A DNA stretch of 64,000 nucleotides. It comes from Gemmatimonadales bacterium (GTDB taxonomy: Bacteria; Gemmatimonadota; Gemmatimonadetes; Gemmatimonadales; GWC2-71-9). The notes below the pieces were generated by a model. That model saw nothing but the letters and a program-made list of their open reading frames with translations. It did not search any database and was not told the DNA's origin. The stretch lies in NCBI GenBank assembly GCA_036279355.1, contig DASUJH010000013.1, positions 1-64,000 on the forward strand, read 5' to 3'. Both the position numbers and the translations under genes were made by a program. Of the stretch, positions 8,873-16,051 are shown piece after piece. How positions within the stretch are numbered: the stretch's first letter is position 1; each line of letters starts with the position of its first letter.

Positions 8873-8904
8873 TTGACTCTATACCACGGTACAAGGTCTA
8901 TGCT
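8873..8904 (+). promoter_or_regulatory. MerR-type promoter with a 20-bp spacer and an internal dyad
   Basis: TTGACT (8873-8878) and TATGCT (8899-8904) are separated by 20 bases, longer than the normal 17, which is the mark of promoters twisted open by MerR proteins. Inside the spacer lies the dyad TACC-AC-GGTA (8882-8891), and CCTTG/CAAGG flank it. The adjacent gene encodes a MerR protein, so self-control is very likely. Confidence 0.82.
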
Positions 8905-8926
8905 GAGGAACGAACGGAGAGGCACC

Positions 8927-9436
8927 ATGACGGAACCGGCAACCCGCAACCGGAACATGACCATCGGCGAGCTGGCGCGCCGCGCCGGCGTCGGCGTCCA
9001 GACGGTCCGCTACTACGAGCGCCGCCGCCTGCTGCCGGCCGCCGCCCGGCGGAGCTCGGGGTATCGCGAGTTCACGCCCGCGGCGCTTGACCGCCTCCGC
9101 TTCATCCGGCGCGCGCAGGAGCTGGGGTTCACGCTGGCCGAAATCGCCGAGCTGCTGGCGCTCCGGCTCGATCCGCACACCACGGCGGCCGACGTGAAGG
9201 CGCGCGCGTCGCGCAAGATCCACGAGATCGACGAGAAGATGCGCGACCTCGACCGGATCAGGCGCGCGCTTGCGCACCTGGCGGGCCGCTGCCGGGCCCA
9301 CGGCCCCACCGGCGACTGCCCGCTGATGGATGCGCTCGGGCCGCTGGACGAAACGGCGTTCGCCGACACGGCGCTGCGGGCGCCTGGTCCGGGCGCCCGC
9401 AACACCCCTGACACGCATGCGAGGAGCAAAGTATGA
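8927..9436 (+). CDS. MerR-family regulator, heavy-metal/redox subgroup
   Basis: The 169-residue protein has the MerR DNA-binding part (TIGELARRAGVGVQTVRYYE, then LLP...YREF), a dimer helix, and a C-terminal loop CRAHGPTGDC of the metal-binding subgroup. The cysteine that mercury-sensing MerR uses at the start of the dimer helix appears to be absent (the region reads LDPHTTAADVKARA). Hg(II) is therefore unlikely; another metal or a redox/NO signal fits better. The ATG at 8927 follows GGAGAGG with 4 bases. Its stop overlaps the next start (ATGA), so it leads the operon and should switch it on from the long-spacer promoter just upstream. Confidence 0.9.
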   Translation: MTEPATRNRNMTIGELARRAGVGVQTVRYYERRRLLPAAARRSSGYREFTPAALDRLRFIRRAQELGFTLAEIAELLALRLDPHTTAADVKARASRKIHEIDEKMRDLDRIRRALAHLAGRCRAHGPTGDCPLMDALGPLDETAFADTALRAPGPGARNTPDTHARSKV

Positions 9437-9639
9437 CGACAAACACGCGAGTTCTGGACTGCAGTGCAACGGTGCATGAGATCATCGAACGCTACCCCGC
9501 GACCCGCGCCGTCTTCCAGCGCTTCGGCGTGGACCCGTGCTGCGGCGGGTCCGTCAGCGTTGAGGCGGCCGCTCGCCGCGACGGGATCGACCCGGACGTG
9601 CTGTGTACGGCTGTCCGCGCGGCGGCCGAGGGGACATGA
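9433..9639 (+). CDS. DUF542 (ScdA N-terminal-like) small protein
   Basis: At 68 residues the protein is a stand-alone DUF542 domain: CSATVHEIIERYPATRAVFQ, then the signature FGVDPCCGG with its Cys-Cys pair, then helical AARRDGIDP. In ScdA/YtfE/RIC proteins this domain precedes the di-iron part that repairs nitrosylated Fe-S centres; here the di-iron part is missing. Free DUF542 proteins are known near denitrification and NO-response genes. It overlaps the merR stop and the next start (ATGA on both sides), so all three are translated together. Confidence 0.85.
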   Translation: MTTNTRVLDCSATVHEIIERYPATRAVFQRFGVDPCCGGSVSVEAAARRDGIDPDVLCTAVRAAAEGT

Positions 9640-9998
9640 CGCGCGAGTTCCGGTTGAAGCGCGCCTATGAGGCGCCGGACCGGGCGGACGGCCGCCGGTT
9701 TCTCGTGGAGCGTCTCTGGCCTCGCGGCGTTCGCAAGGCCGATCTGCGGCTGGACGCATGGCTCAAGGACGTGGCGCCGAGCCCGGCGCTCCGGCGGTGG
9801 TTCGGCCACGATCCGGCGAAGTGGGCGGAGTTCAAGCGTCGCTACTTCGCCGAGCTGCGCGCGCACGACGAGGCCCTCGCGCCGCTCCGGGAGGCGGCGC
9901 GCCACGGGCCCGTGACGCTGGTGTACGGCGCGCGGGACACCGAGCACAATGCGGCGCTCGCGCTTCGCGAATACCTGGCGCGGCGGGGGCCGTCGTGA
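9636..9998 (+). CDS. DUF488 family protein (YeaO-like)
   Basis: The 120-residue protein fits DUF488: KRAYEAPDRADGRRFLVERLWPRG as opening (residues about 7-30), then AWLKDVAPSPALRRWFGHDP with KWAEFKRRY, then a C-terminal strand VTLVYGARDTEHNAA. The family is widespread, cytosolic and without a proven biochemical role, although it turns up often with heme, nitrite and NO genes. The ATG at 9636 overlaps the preceding TGA; a longer frame from 9603 would run through the upstream gene. It is the third gene of the operon. Length is normal for the family. Confidence 0.85.
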   Translation: MTREFRLKRAYEAPDRADGRRFLVERLWPRGVRKADLRLDAWLKDVAPSPALRRWFGHDPAKWAEFKRRYFAELRAHDEALAPLREAARHGPVTLVYGARDTEHNAALALREYLARRGPS

Positions 9999-11122
9999 CG
10001 GAGCGGGACGCTGCTCGACCGGACGATCGCCAGCGCCCGGCGCCGGAGCCGGCGCTCACAAGCGAGCGCGTGCGCGATGCCTTGCGCCACGTGTGCTATC
10101 CGGGCCTGAGCCGCGATCTCGTCTCCTTCGGAATGGTGGAACACGTGAGCGTCTGCGACGGGCGCGCGAAGGTGCGGCTCGCGGTCCGCACCCACGACGC
10201 GGGCACGCCGCTGAAGCTCCGGGAGAGCATCACGGCGGCCCTGCAAGCGATCGGCGCGACCGCGGTGGCCGTTGAGATCGTGCCGCCGGGTGCCGAGCCG
10301 CCGCGCGGGGGCACCGGCGGCCGGGATCCGTGGGCGGACCAGGTGCGCCTGGCCGCGGTGAAGCACGTGGTCGCGGTCGGCGCCGGCAAGGGCGGCGTGG
10401 GCAAGAGCACCGTTGCGGCCAATCTGGCCGTGGTGCTCGCGCGCGAAGGGCTGCGCACCGGGCTGCTGGACGCGGACATCTACGGTCCGAGCCTTCCCAT
10501 GCTCCTCGGCATCGAGGACGGCGCTCGCCGCGTGCGCCTGAGCCCCGAGAAGCACATCGTGCCGCTCGAGGCGCACGGCCTGCCGCTCATCAGCTTCGGC
10601 TTTTTTCTCGGCGAGCGATCGCCCGCCATCTGGCGCGGGCCGATGGTGTCCAAGGCGGTGCGCCAGTTCGCGCGCGGGGTCGCGTGGCCCGAGCTCGACG
10701 TGCTCGTGATCGATCTGCCGCCGGGCACCGGCGACGTGCCGCTCAGTCTGGCGCAGACCATCGTGCTTTCCGGCGCGGTGATCGTCACCCAGCCGCCGCG
10801 CGTCGCCGCCGCCGAGGCGCGCAAAGCCGCCGAGATGTTCCGCGCGCTTGACGTGACGGTGCTCGGCGTGGTGGAGAACATGACCGGCGCGTTCGGGCGG
10901 GGCGCAGGCCCGACATTGGCGAATGAGCTCGCGGTGCCGCTGCTGGGCGAGGTGCCCTTTGATCCGGGCATGGTCGCCGAAGGCGATGCCGGCACGCCGA
11001 CGGTCATTGCGCGCCCCACGAGCGCAGCGGCCGGCGCGTTCGAAGCCGTCGCGCACGGCGTCGCGGCGGGGCTCGGGTGGCGCCACGTGCGCCCGGACGC
11101 CGCACCCGGGGGGCCGGCATGA
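9995..11122 (+). CDS. Mrp/NBP35-family P-loop ATPase lacking the usual Cys pair
   Basis: The 375-residue protein begins with a DUF59-like domain (about residues 22-95). A Mrp ATPase domain follows, with the deviant Walker A GAGKGGVGKST around residues 129-139, then DADIYGPSLPMLLG and DLPPGTGDVPLSL. Mrp proteins carry and insert Fe-S clusters. Typical members have a CPxC-type motif after the segment VVENMTG; here that place reads AFGRGAGPTLANEL and the pair is absent. It may therefore bind cluster differently or not at all. The GTG at 9995 overlaps the stop of DUF488 (GTGA), which decides the start. Fourth gene of the operon. Confidence 0.88.
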   Translation: MTERDAARPDDRQRPAPEPALTSERVRDALRHVCYPGLSRDLVSFGMVEHVSVCDGRAKVRLAVRTHDAGTPLKLRESITAALQAIGATAVAVEIVPPGAEPPRGGTGGRDPWADQVRLAAVKHVVAVGAGKGGVGKSTVAANLAVVLAREGLRTGLLDADIYGPSLPMLLGIEDGARRVRLSPEKHIVPLEAHGLPLISFGFFLGERSPAIWRGPMVSKAVRQFARGVAWPELDVLVIDLPPGTGDVPLSLAQTIVLSGAVIVTQPPRVAAAEARKAAEMFRALDVTVLGVVENMTGAFGRGAGPTLANELAVPLLGEVPFDPGMVAEGDAGTPTVIARPTSAAAGAFEAVAHGVAAGLGWRHVRPDAAPGGPA

Positions 11123-12453
11123 CGAGCGCCGCGAAATCGCCGGGCGTGCTCACCCCGGCTCCCGCCTCGATCCGACTCGCGGGCCAGCACTTCGCGGCGG
11201 CGACGCTTTACCTCCTGGCCGGGGCTGCCGGCGTCGTGTGGATCGCGCCCGCGCTCGCGGCGGGCGCGTACCTCAACCCGCGAGTCGCGGGCGTTACGCA
11301 CCTCTTCACGCTCGGCTGGCTCACGACGGCGATCTTCGGCGCGCTTTACCAGTTCCTGCCGGTGGCGCTCGGCGTTCCGGTGCGCTCCGTCGTGGTGGCG
11401 CAGGCCGGCTTCTGGACCTTCGTGCCGGGGGTGGCACTCTTCGCCGTGGGAATCGCGACGGGCGGGATGACGCTGCGACACGCCGGCATCACCCTCGTGG
11501 GCACCGGCGTCGTGCTCGCCGGAGCGAACTTCGCCGCGTCGTTGGCGCGTGCCCGGACCCGCGACGTGACCTGGGCCGCCGTTGCGCTGGCGCTCACATT
11601 CCTCGCCTCGACGCTCGGGCTCGGCATCCTGCTGCTCCACAACCTGCACACCGGGTTCATCGCGGCGACCCGCCTCCGCGTGCTCGCCACGCACCTGCAC
11701 GTCGCGATCGTGGGGTGGGTCCTCATCATGATCGTCGGCATCTCGCATCGCCTGCTGCCGATGTTCCTGCTGGCGCATGGCGCGGACACGCGCTGGACGC
11801 GGCGCGCGCTCGCGCTCCTCGCCGCCGGCGTCGCGGTCCTTGGCGCCGGCCTCGTGACCGGCCGGCGAATCCCGGTCTGGACCGGCGCCCTGCTGCTCGA
11901 GGGCGGGCTCGCGTGTTTCCTCCGGCAGGCCGGCGCGTTCTATCACGCACGCATGCGGCGGGACATCGATGTCGGGTTGCGCTTCGCCGCGGTCGCCCTG
12001 GCGTTTCTCGCCGTGAGCGCCGTCCTCGGGCCGGCCGCGCTTGCGGGGGCGGGCCCGCTCGCACGCGTGGCCACCGCGTACGTTGCGGTGGGACTCCTCG
12101 GAGGGGTCGTGCTCTATGTCGCCGGGATGTTCTACAAGATCGTGCCGCTGCTCGCGTGGACGGCTCGCTTCCGCGACCGCATGGGCAGGCAGCCTGTGCC
12201 GGCCGTAGCGCAGCTCTACTCGGCGCGCCTCGCGCTCGTGCAACTCGGGCTCATGACCGCCGCCATCGTTCTGCTGACCGGCGGAATCCTCGCCGGCTCG
12301 GTGCATGCGGCCCGATGCGGCGCGGTGCTGCTCCTCGCAGGTGTGCTCGTCTTCGCGCTGCAGCTCGCACGCGTGGTACTCGGCCGCCCCGCGTCCGCGC
12401 CCCTGGCACTCGGCGGCGTACCCACCAGGGCCGGCAGGGGAGCGCCAGCATGA
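11119..12453 (+). CDS. Multi-pass membrane protein, CcoN/NnrS-like, probable heme binder
   Basis: This 444-residue protein has about twelve membrane segments. Conserved-looking His sites lie at segment ends: THLFTLGWLTTAIFGALYQF, ATHLHVAIVGWV and GISHRLLPMF, plus LLHNLH. The first resembles the heme-binding helix of cbb3 oxidase subunit I, and the whole pattern recalls NnrS, a heme/copper membrane protein tied to NO tolerance. The full set of oxidase active-site His residues is not obvious, so it is more likely an NnrS-like relative than a working oxidase. The ATG at 11119 overlaps the Mrp stop. Fifth gene of the operon, in the inner membrane. Family assignment is by motif pattern only. Confidence 0.7.
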   Translation: MTSAAKSPGVLTPAPASIRLAGQHFAAATLYLLAGAAGVVWIAPALAAGAYLNPRVAGVTHLFTLGWLTTAIFGALYQFLPVALGVPVRSVVVAQAGFWTFVPGVALFAVGIATGGMTLRHAGITLVGTGVVLAGANFAASLARARTRDVTWAAVALALTFLASTLGLGILLLHNLHTGFIAATRLRVLATHLHVAIVGWVLIMIVGISHRLLPMFLLAHGADTRWTRRALALLAAGVAVLGAGLVTGRRIPVWTGALLLEGGLACFLRQAGAFYHARMRRDIDVGLRFAAVALAFLAVSAVLGPAALAGAGPLARVATAYVAVGLLGGVVLYVAGMFYKIVPLLAWTARFRDRMGRQPVPAVAQLYSARLALVQLGLMTAAIVLLTGGILAGSVHAARCGAVLLLAGVLVFALQLARVVLGRPASAPLALGGVPTRAGRGAPA

Positions 12454-13355
12454 AGACCCCCTCAGCCCCCCGCCCGATCGCTCCCACCGACCGCGTGAGC
12501 GACGTGCTCGCGCGCGACGACACGCTGGTCGAGGTGTTCGCCCGCCACTCACCCCATTTCGCCAAGCTCCGGATTCCCGCGATGCGGCGCGTCATGGCGC
12601 GCCTCGTCACGGTCGAGCAGGCGGCCCGGATGGCCCACGTGAGCGCCGCGGGACTGGCGGCGGAGCTGAACGCGGCGCTCGGGATCGGCTCGACGCCGGC
12701 CGGGCGGAATCCGGCCGCACCCCCAACTCCGCTCGACGGCTCGGACTCCGGGGCACGCGCAGCGAGCGCCGAGCCCCCGGAGCGTCGCCACCCGGGCGGG
12801 CGGCGCGTCGTCGTGGTCGACGTGCGGGAAGATCTTCGCGCCGGCCGCGAGCCGTTCGCGACGATCATGCGAGCGGTGCGCGCTCTGGGCCCGGAGGAGG
12901 TACTCCGGGTGCGCGCGATCTTCGAGCCGGTACCGCTTTACGCCGTACTCGCGAAGCACGGCCTCGTCCACGAGGCCGGCGCCGATGATGCTGGGGATTG
13001 GTCGGTCTGGTTCTGGCGCCCGGCAAAGAACAATGCGCGCCCGGGCGGCGCCGAGGCGGAGCCCGCGCCGGCAGCCGCTGTCGGCGAGCCGCCTCCGCGC
13101 GCTCCGACCACGCCAGGCCCGCAGGAGCTACCCGGCGACATGGTCTGGCTCGACGTCCGCAACCTCGAGCCGCCCCAACCGATGCTCCACACGCTCACCG
13201 CCCTCGAGACCCTTCCCGCAGGTCACACGCTCGTCCAGGTGAACGCGCGCGTGCCGCATTTCCTGCTTCCCATTCTGGTGGAGCGCGGGTTCGACTTCGA
13301 GGTGGATGAGACCCGGCAGGACCGCGTGCTCGTGCGGATCCGCCGCGCCACGTGA
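12450..13355 (+). CDS. DUF1858 plus two DUF2249 domains
   Basis: The 301-residue protein joins a DUF1858 domain (about residues 12-75, TDRVSDVLARDDTLVEVFAR and HFAKLRIPAMRRVMAR) to two DUF2249 domains. The first lies around VVVVDVREDLRAGREPFATI, the second at the C-terminus around VWLDVRNLEPPQPMLHTL and LVQVNARVPHFLLPIL. DUF2249 has a TusA-like fold; such proteins occur beside denitrification and Hcp-type genes, role unproven. The linkers are rich in Pro, Ala and Gly. The ATG at 12450 overlaps the stop of the membrane protein. Duplication of DUF2249 within one chain, with a third copy next door, is notable. Confidence 0.82.
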   Translation: MKTPSAPRPIAPTDRVSDVLARDDTLVEVFARHSPHFAKLRIPAMRRVMARLVTVEQAARMAHVSAAGLAAELNAALGIGSTPAGRNPAAPPTPLDGSDSGARAASAEPPERRHPGGRRVVVVDVREDLRAGREPFATIMRAVRALGPEEVLRVRAIFEPVPLYAVLAKHGLVHEAGADDAGDWSVWFWRPAKNNARPGGAEAEPAPAAAVGEPPPRAPTTPGPQELPGDMVWLDVRNLEPPQPMLHTLTALETLPAGHTLVQVNARVPHFLLPILVERGFDFEVDETRQDRVLVRIRRAT

Positions 13356-13399
13356 CCACGACACGACTCCACTTCTTTTCATTTGGGAGAACCATATCA

Positions 13400-13633
13400 A
13401 TGTCAGCTCAAACGCTCGAACTCGACGTTCGCCTGATTCCGCCTCGCGAAAAGCACCCGGCCATCTTCCGTGCCTTCGACGACCTCTCCGGCGGGCAATC
13501 GCTGGTGATCATCAACGACCACGACCCCCGTCCGCTTCGCTACCAGTTCGCGGCGGAGCGGCCGGAGAGTTTCGATTGGTTGTACGAGGCGGAGGGGCCG
13601 GAGGTCTGGCGCGTTCGGATCACGCGGCGATGA
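13400..13633 (+). CDS. Stand-alone DUF2249 protein
   Basis: This 77-residue protein is a single DUF2249 domain: LDVRLIPPREKHPAIFRAFD, then GQSLVIINDHDPRPLRYQFA, then a C-terminal EVWRVRITRR. It is the third such domain in a row and may pair with the two-domain protein before it. It is the only gene of the operon with a real gap (44 bases) before it. Its own GGGAG lies 10 bases ahead of the ATG at 13400, so it may be made in a different amount. It is coupled to the DUF59 gene by ATGA overlap. Confidence 0.85.
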   Translation: MSAQTLELDVRLIPPREKHPAIFRAFDDLSGGQSLVIINDHDPRPLRYQFAAERPESFDWLYEAEGPEVWRVRITRR

Positions 13634-13914
13634 CCCGACTCGACGACCTGCGCCGGGCGCTCGCCACGGTGATTGATCCCGAGGTCGGGCTCGATATCGT
13701 CACGATGGGGCTGGTGTACGAGATGGAAATCGACGGCGGGACCGCACGGATCGTCCATACGTTGACCGTGCCCGGGTGCCCCATGGAACGCATCATCACG
13801 GACGGCATTCGCCGGGCCGCCCTGACCGTGGAAGGCATCCAGACGGTGGAAACGCGGCTCGCGTGGGACCCGGCCTGGCATCCGGGAATGATCGACCGCA
13901 ACGCACGGGTGTAG
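13630..13914 (+). CDS. DUF59 / MIP18-type Fe-S assembly protein (SufT/PaaD-like)
   Basis: The 94-residue protein matches DUF59: LRRALATVIDPEVGLDIVTM, then GLVYEMEI, then TLTVPGCPM with the conserved Cys. Members such as SufT and PaaD help mature Fe-S proteins. With the DUF59-fused Mrp four genes upstream, this supports an Fe-S role for the operon. The ATG at 13630 overlaps the DUF2249 stop. It closes the operon; the response-regulator gene converges 6 bases later. Confidence 0.85.
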   Translation: MTRLDDLRRALATVIDPEVGLDIVTMGLVYEMEIDGGTARIVHTLTVPGCPMERIITDGIRRAALTVEGIQTVETRLAWDPAWHPGMIDRNARV

Positions 13915-13920
13915 GCGTCC

Positions 13921-14730
13921 TCAGCACCGCGCGCCGGGGCCGAACGCGTCGCCGCCACGGCTCCGGTACCGCCGGCTCCAGGTGAGCGTGGCGCCGCTCG
14001 CGAGCACGATGCGGTAGTCGCCGTGCGACCAGGGGTGCAGTTCCCGGATCGCGTCGAGCCGCACGATGTCGCCCTTGTTGATCCGCAGAAACTGCTGCGG
14101 GTCGAGCCGCCGCTCGAATTCACCGAGCGTGGCGCGGAGCATGTAGGCCACGGCGGCCCCGCCTGCCCCCGCGCCCGCGCCTGCGCCTGCGCCTGCGTGC
14201 AGCCGAACGTAGTTCCGATCCCCCTCGATTCGCTCGATCTGCTCGACGGGGAGCAGGAGCGCGCGGCGTCCATCCTGCACCATCACTCGCCGGAGATAGC
14301 CGCCCCGCCCCGCGCCAGCCAGCAGCTCCCGCAGTCGCTCGACGGTGGCGGCCGCATCGCTCGCCGAGCGCTGCGCCAGGTGCGCTCGCACGCGCGCCAG
14401 CGCGCTCCGGAATCGCTGCGGTGTGACCGGCTTCAGCAAGTAGTCGAGCGCATGGACCTCGAAGGCGCGCACCGCGTGCTCGTCGAATGCCGTCACGAAC
14501 ACCACCGGGGGCATCGCCTCGGGACCCACCTGCTCCACCACACCGAAGCCGTCCAGCAGCGGCATCTGCACGTCGAGGAACACGAGGTCCGCTTTGGTGG
14601 ACCGCACGAGCTCCACCGCCTCGGCGCCGTTCCTCGCCTCGCCCGCGATATCGACGTCCGCTTCCGCGCCGAGCAGTGCGCGCAATTTGAGGCGCGCCGG
14701 CGCTTCGTCGTCAACGATCAGCGTGCGCAT
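13921..14730 (-). CDS. LytTR-type response regulator
   Basis: The 269-residue protein has a receiver domain (MRTLIVDDEAPARLKLRALL, phosphorylated Asp in LVFLDVQMP near residue 54, TAFDEHAVRAFEVHALDYLLKP) and a C-terminal LytTR DNA-binding domain (VEQIERIEGDRNYVRLH, then LRINKGDIVRLDAI). Its start overlaps the 3' end of the LytS-type kinase by 20 bases, so the two form one system; LytTR regulators usually control exported products or envelope functions. A Gly-Ala run (HAGAGAGAGAG) from a hexanucleotide repeat is inserted inside the LytTR domain after RLH. The start at 14730 matches the family's exact N-terminus. Confidence 0.92.
   Translation of the reverse strand: MRTLIVDDEAPARLKLRALLGAEADVDIAGEARNGAEAVELVRSTKADLVFLDVQMPLLDGFGVVEQVGPEAMPPVVFVTAFDEHAVRAFEVHALDYLLKPVTPQRFRSALARVRAHLAQRSASDAAATVERLRELLAGAGRGGYLRRVMVQDGRRALLLPVEQIERIEGDRNYVRLHAGAGAGAGAGAGGAAVAYMLRATLGEFERRLDPQQFLRINKGDIVRLDAIRELHPWSHGDYRIVLASGATLTWSRRYRSRGGDAFGPGARC
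14165..14197. repeat. GCGCCT hexanucleotide repeat inside the LytTR gene
   Basis: Three perfect GCGCCT units (14177-14194) follow two decayed units, giving a Gly-Ala run in the regulator. Each gain or loss of a unit adds or removes two residues and keeps the frame, so it would tune the protein rather than switch it off. Confidence 0.8.
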
Positions 14731-15901
14731 GCGGTGCGAGCGGCCGGCGGTCCAGTGTGGCAGCAGGCGCCAGCCGGAACGGGAGGCGCATTTCCGCGAC
14801 AAAGCCCCGGCCGGGCACGGCCCCCACGCGGAATTCGTGATCGCTGCCGAAGAGCAGCGTGAGCCGCTCTGCGGTCGCGGTGAGCCCGACTCCAGGTGTC
14901 GTGCGCGCCGCTCCCGCCGCCGCGCCATCGGCGCCGTCGCGGGCTTCGCTCGCCGCGCCGTCGTCCTCGACTTCGAGCGCCAGCTGCCCGCCCTCGCGCC
15001 AGGCGCGCACGTCGATGCGGCCGCGACCCACGCGCGTGGCGTTCCCATGCCGCACCGCGTTCTCCACCAGCGGCTGCAGCAGGACCGAGGGTACCAGCGC
15101 CCCGAGCGTGTCGGCCGCCACGTCGATCACGATCGCGAGGTCGTCACCGAAGCGGGCCCGCATGATGGCCGCGTAGCACTCGAGCAGCTCCAGCTCCTCC
15201 GCGAGCGGTACCTCCTGCGTCTGCGTCGTGCGCAGCGATTGGCGCAGCAGCTCGGCCAGATGGCCGATCATCTCGTCGGCCGCCGAGGGGTCGTGATACA
15301 TGGTTTGCGAGATCGTATTGAGCGCGTTGAACAGGAAGTGCGGCTGGAGCTGGAGCCGGAGATTCCGGAGCTGGGCCTCCACCAGGTGGCGGCGCAGTTC
15401 CTCCTCCCGCCGCTCGCGCGCCCGGCGGCTCCGGTGCGCGTCGAGCAGCGCGAGCGCGCCGAGCACGAGGGCGTAGCAGATGACGTCGTTCTGCGCCTCC
15501 ATGAAGAAGCGGGTGGGGAACCGGCCGTAGTCGTATGGGCCGAGGCCGACGAGCGGCGCGAGCGCGCTGCGGCTGGCCCAGCGGAGCGTGGTGAACGCGA
15601 TCGTGAAGGCGACAAACCCCGCCGCGTGCACCGGCAGGGCCCTGTACCAGGTGGCGCGGGTGAGCGGGTGGCGGCGCGCCAGCCAGACCACTCCGACAAT
15701 CAGGACCACCCCGACGTACGCCGAGGTGAACTCCTCGAGCATCCGCATGCCGAGCGTGCCGGCGTGGTCCCGTGTCAGGTCGTCGAGATAGCGGTAGGAG
15801 AATGAGAGGGTGCCGAGCACCGTCCAGATCGCGAGCGCGCCAAGCCAGAAGGCCGGGCCCTCGCCGGCAAGACGGAACTGCTGCACGCGCGCGTGGGTCA
15901 C
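14711..15901 (-). CDS. LytS-type sensor histidine kinase
   Basis: The 396-residue kinase has four to five membrane segments (residues about 10-170), then the His_kinase motif LQPHFLFNALNTI with the phosphorylated His. It ends with an ATPase domain, whose N box is PLVENAVRHG and G box is GVGLTATAERL. It should sense an envelope or medium signal and phosphorylate the LytTR regulator whose gene overlaps its end. I chose the GTG at 15901 because the first membrane segment (FWLGALAIWTVLGTLSF) follows shortly. The longer frame to 16018 adds an Arg/Pro-rich leader that overlaps the hairpin at 15981. The signal is unknown. Confidence 0.85.
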   Translation of the reverse strand: MTHARVQQFRLAGEGPAFWLGALAIWTVLGTLSFSYRYLDDLTRDHAGTLGMRMLEEFTSAYVGVVLIVGVVWLARRHPLTRATWYRALPVHAAGFVAFTIAFTTLRWASRSALAPLVGLGPYDYGRFPTRFFMEAQNDVICYALVLGALALLDAHRSRRARERREEELRRHLVEAQLRNLRLQLQPHFLFNALNTISQTMYHDPSAADEMIGHLAELLRQSLRTTQTQEVPLAEELELLECYAAIMRARFGDDLAIVIDVAADTLGALVPSVLLQPLVENAVRHGNATRVGRGRIDVRAWREGGQLALEVEDDGAASEARDGADGAAAGAARTTPGVGLTATAERLTLLFGSDHEFRVGAVPGRGFVAEMRLPFRLAPAATLDRRPLAPHAHADR

Positions 15902-15980
15902 GCCGTCGACTCTACCGGCCGCGCGCGGCCCCGGCAATGGCCTCCGGGATGAGCGGGACGGCGGCGGGACGAGCGGGTAC

Positions 15981-16014
15981 GCAACGGGCTCCGCCTGGCG
16001 GCGGAGCCCGTTGC
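15981..16014. terminator. Perfect 15-bp hairpin between lon and the kinase gene
   Basis: GCAACGGGCTCCGCC, a TGGC loop and its exact complement form a very stable stem just downstream of the lon stop (16052) and upstream of the next leftward gene. No T-run follows on either strand. It probably ends lon transcription or protects its message from decay. Confidence 0.6.
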
Positions 16015-16051
16015 GCAATCGCGCCCTCGCGGCGGCGTTTCCCTGCGACGC

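Noticed and set aside
11119-12453. A true cbb3 oxidase catalytic subunit
   Set aside because: One helix resembles CcoN, but the full His set of the heme-copper centre is not evident and no partner subunits are near.
10480-12552. Very long open frame antisense to the Mrp and membrane-protein genes
   Set aside because: High GC keeps antisense frames open; the product is a low-complexity Arg/Gly/Glu chain without motifs, while the plus-strand genes have clear families.
14165-14197. CRISPR or other array at the short repeat
   Set aside because: It is an in-frame 6-base repeat in a gene, with no spacers.
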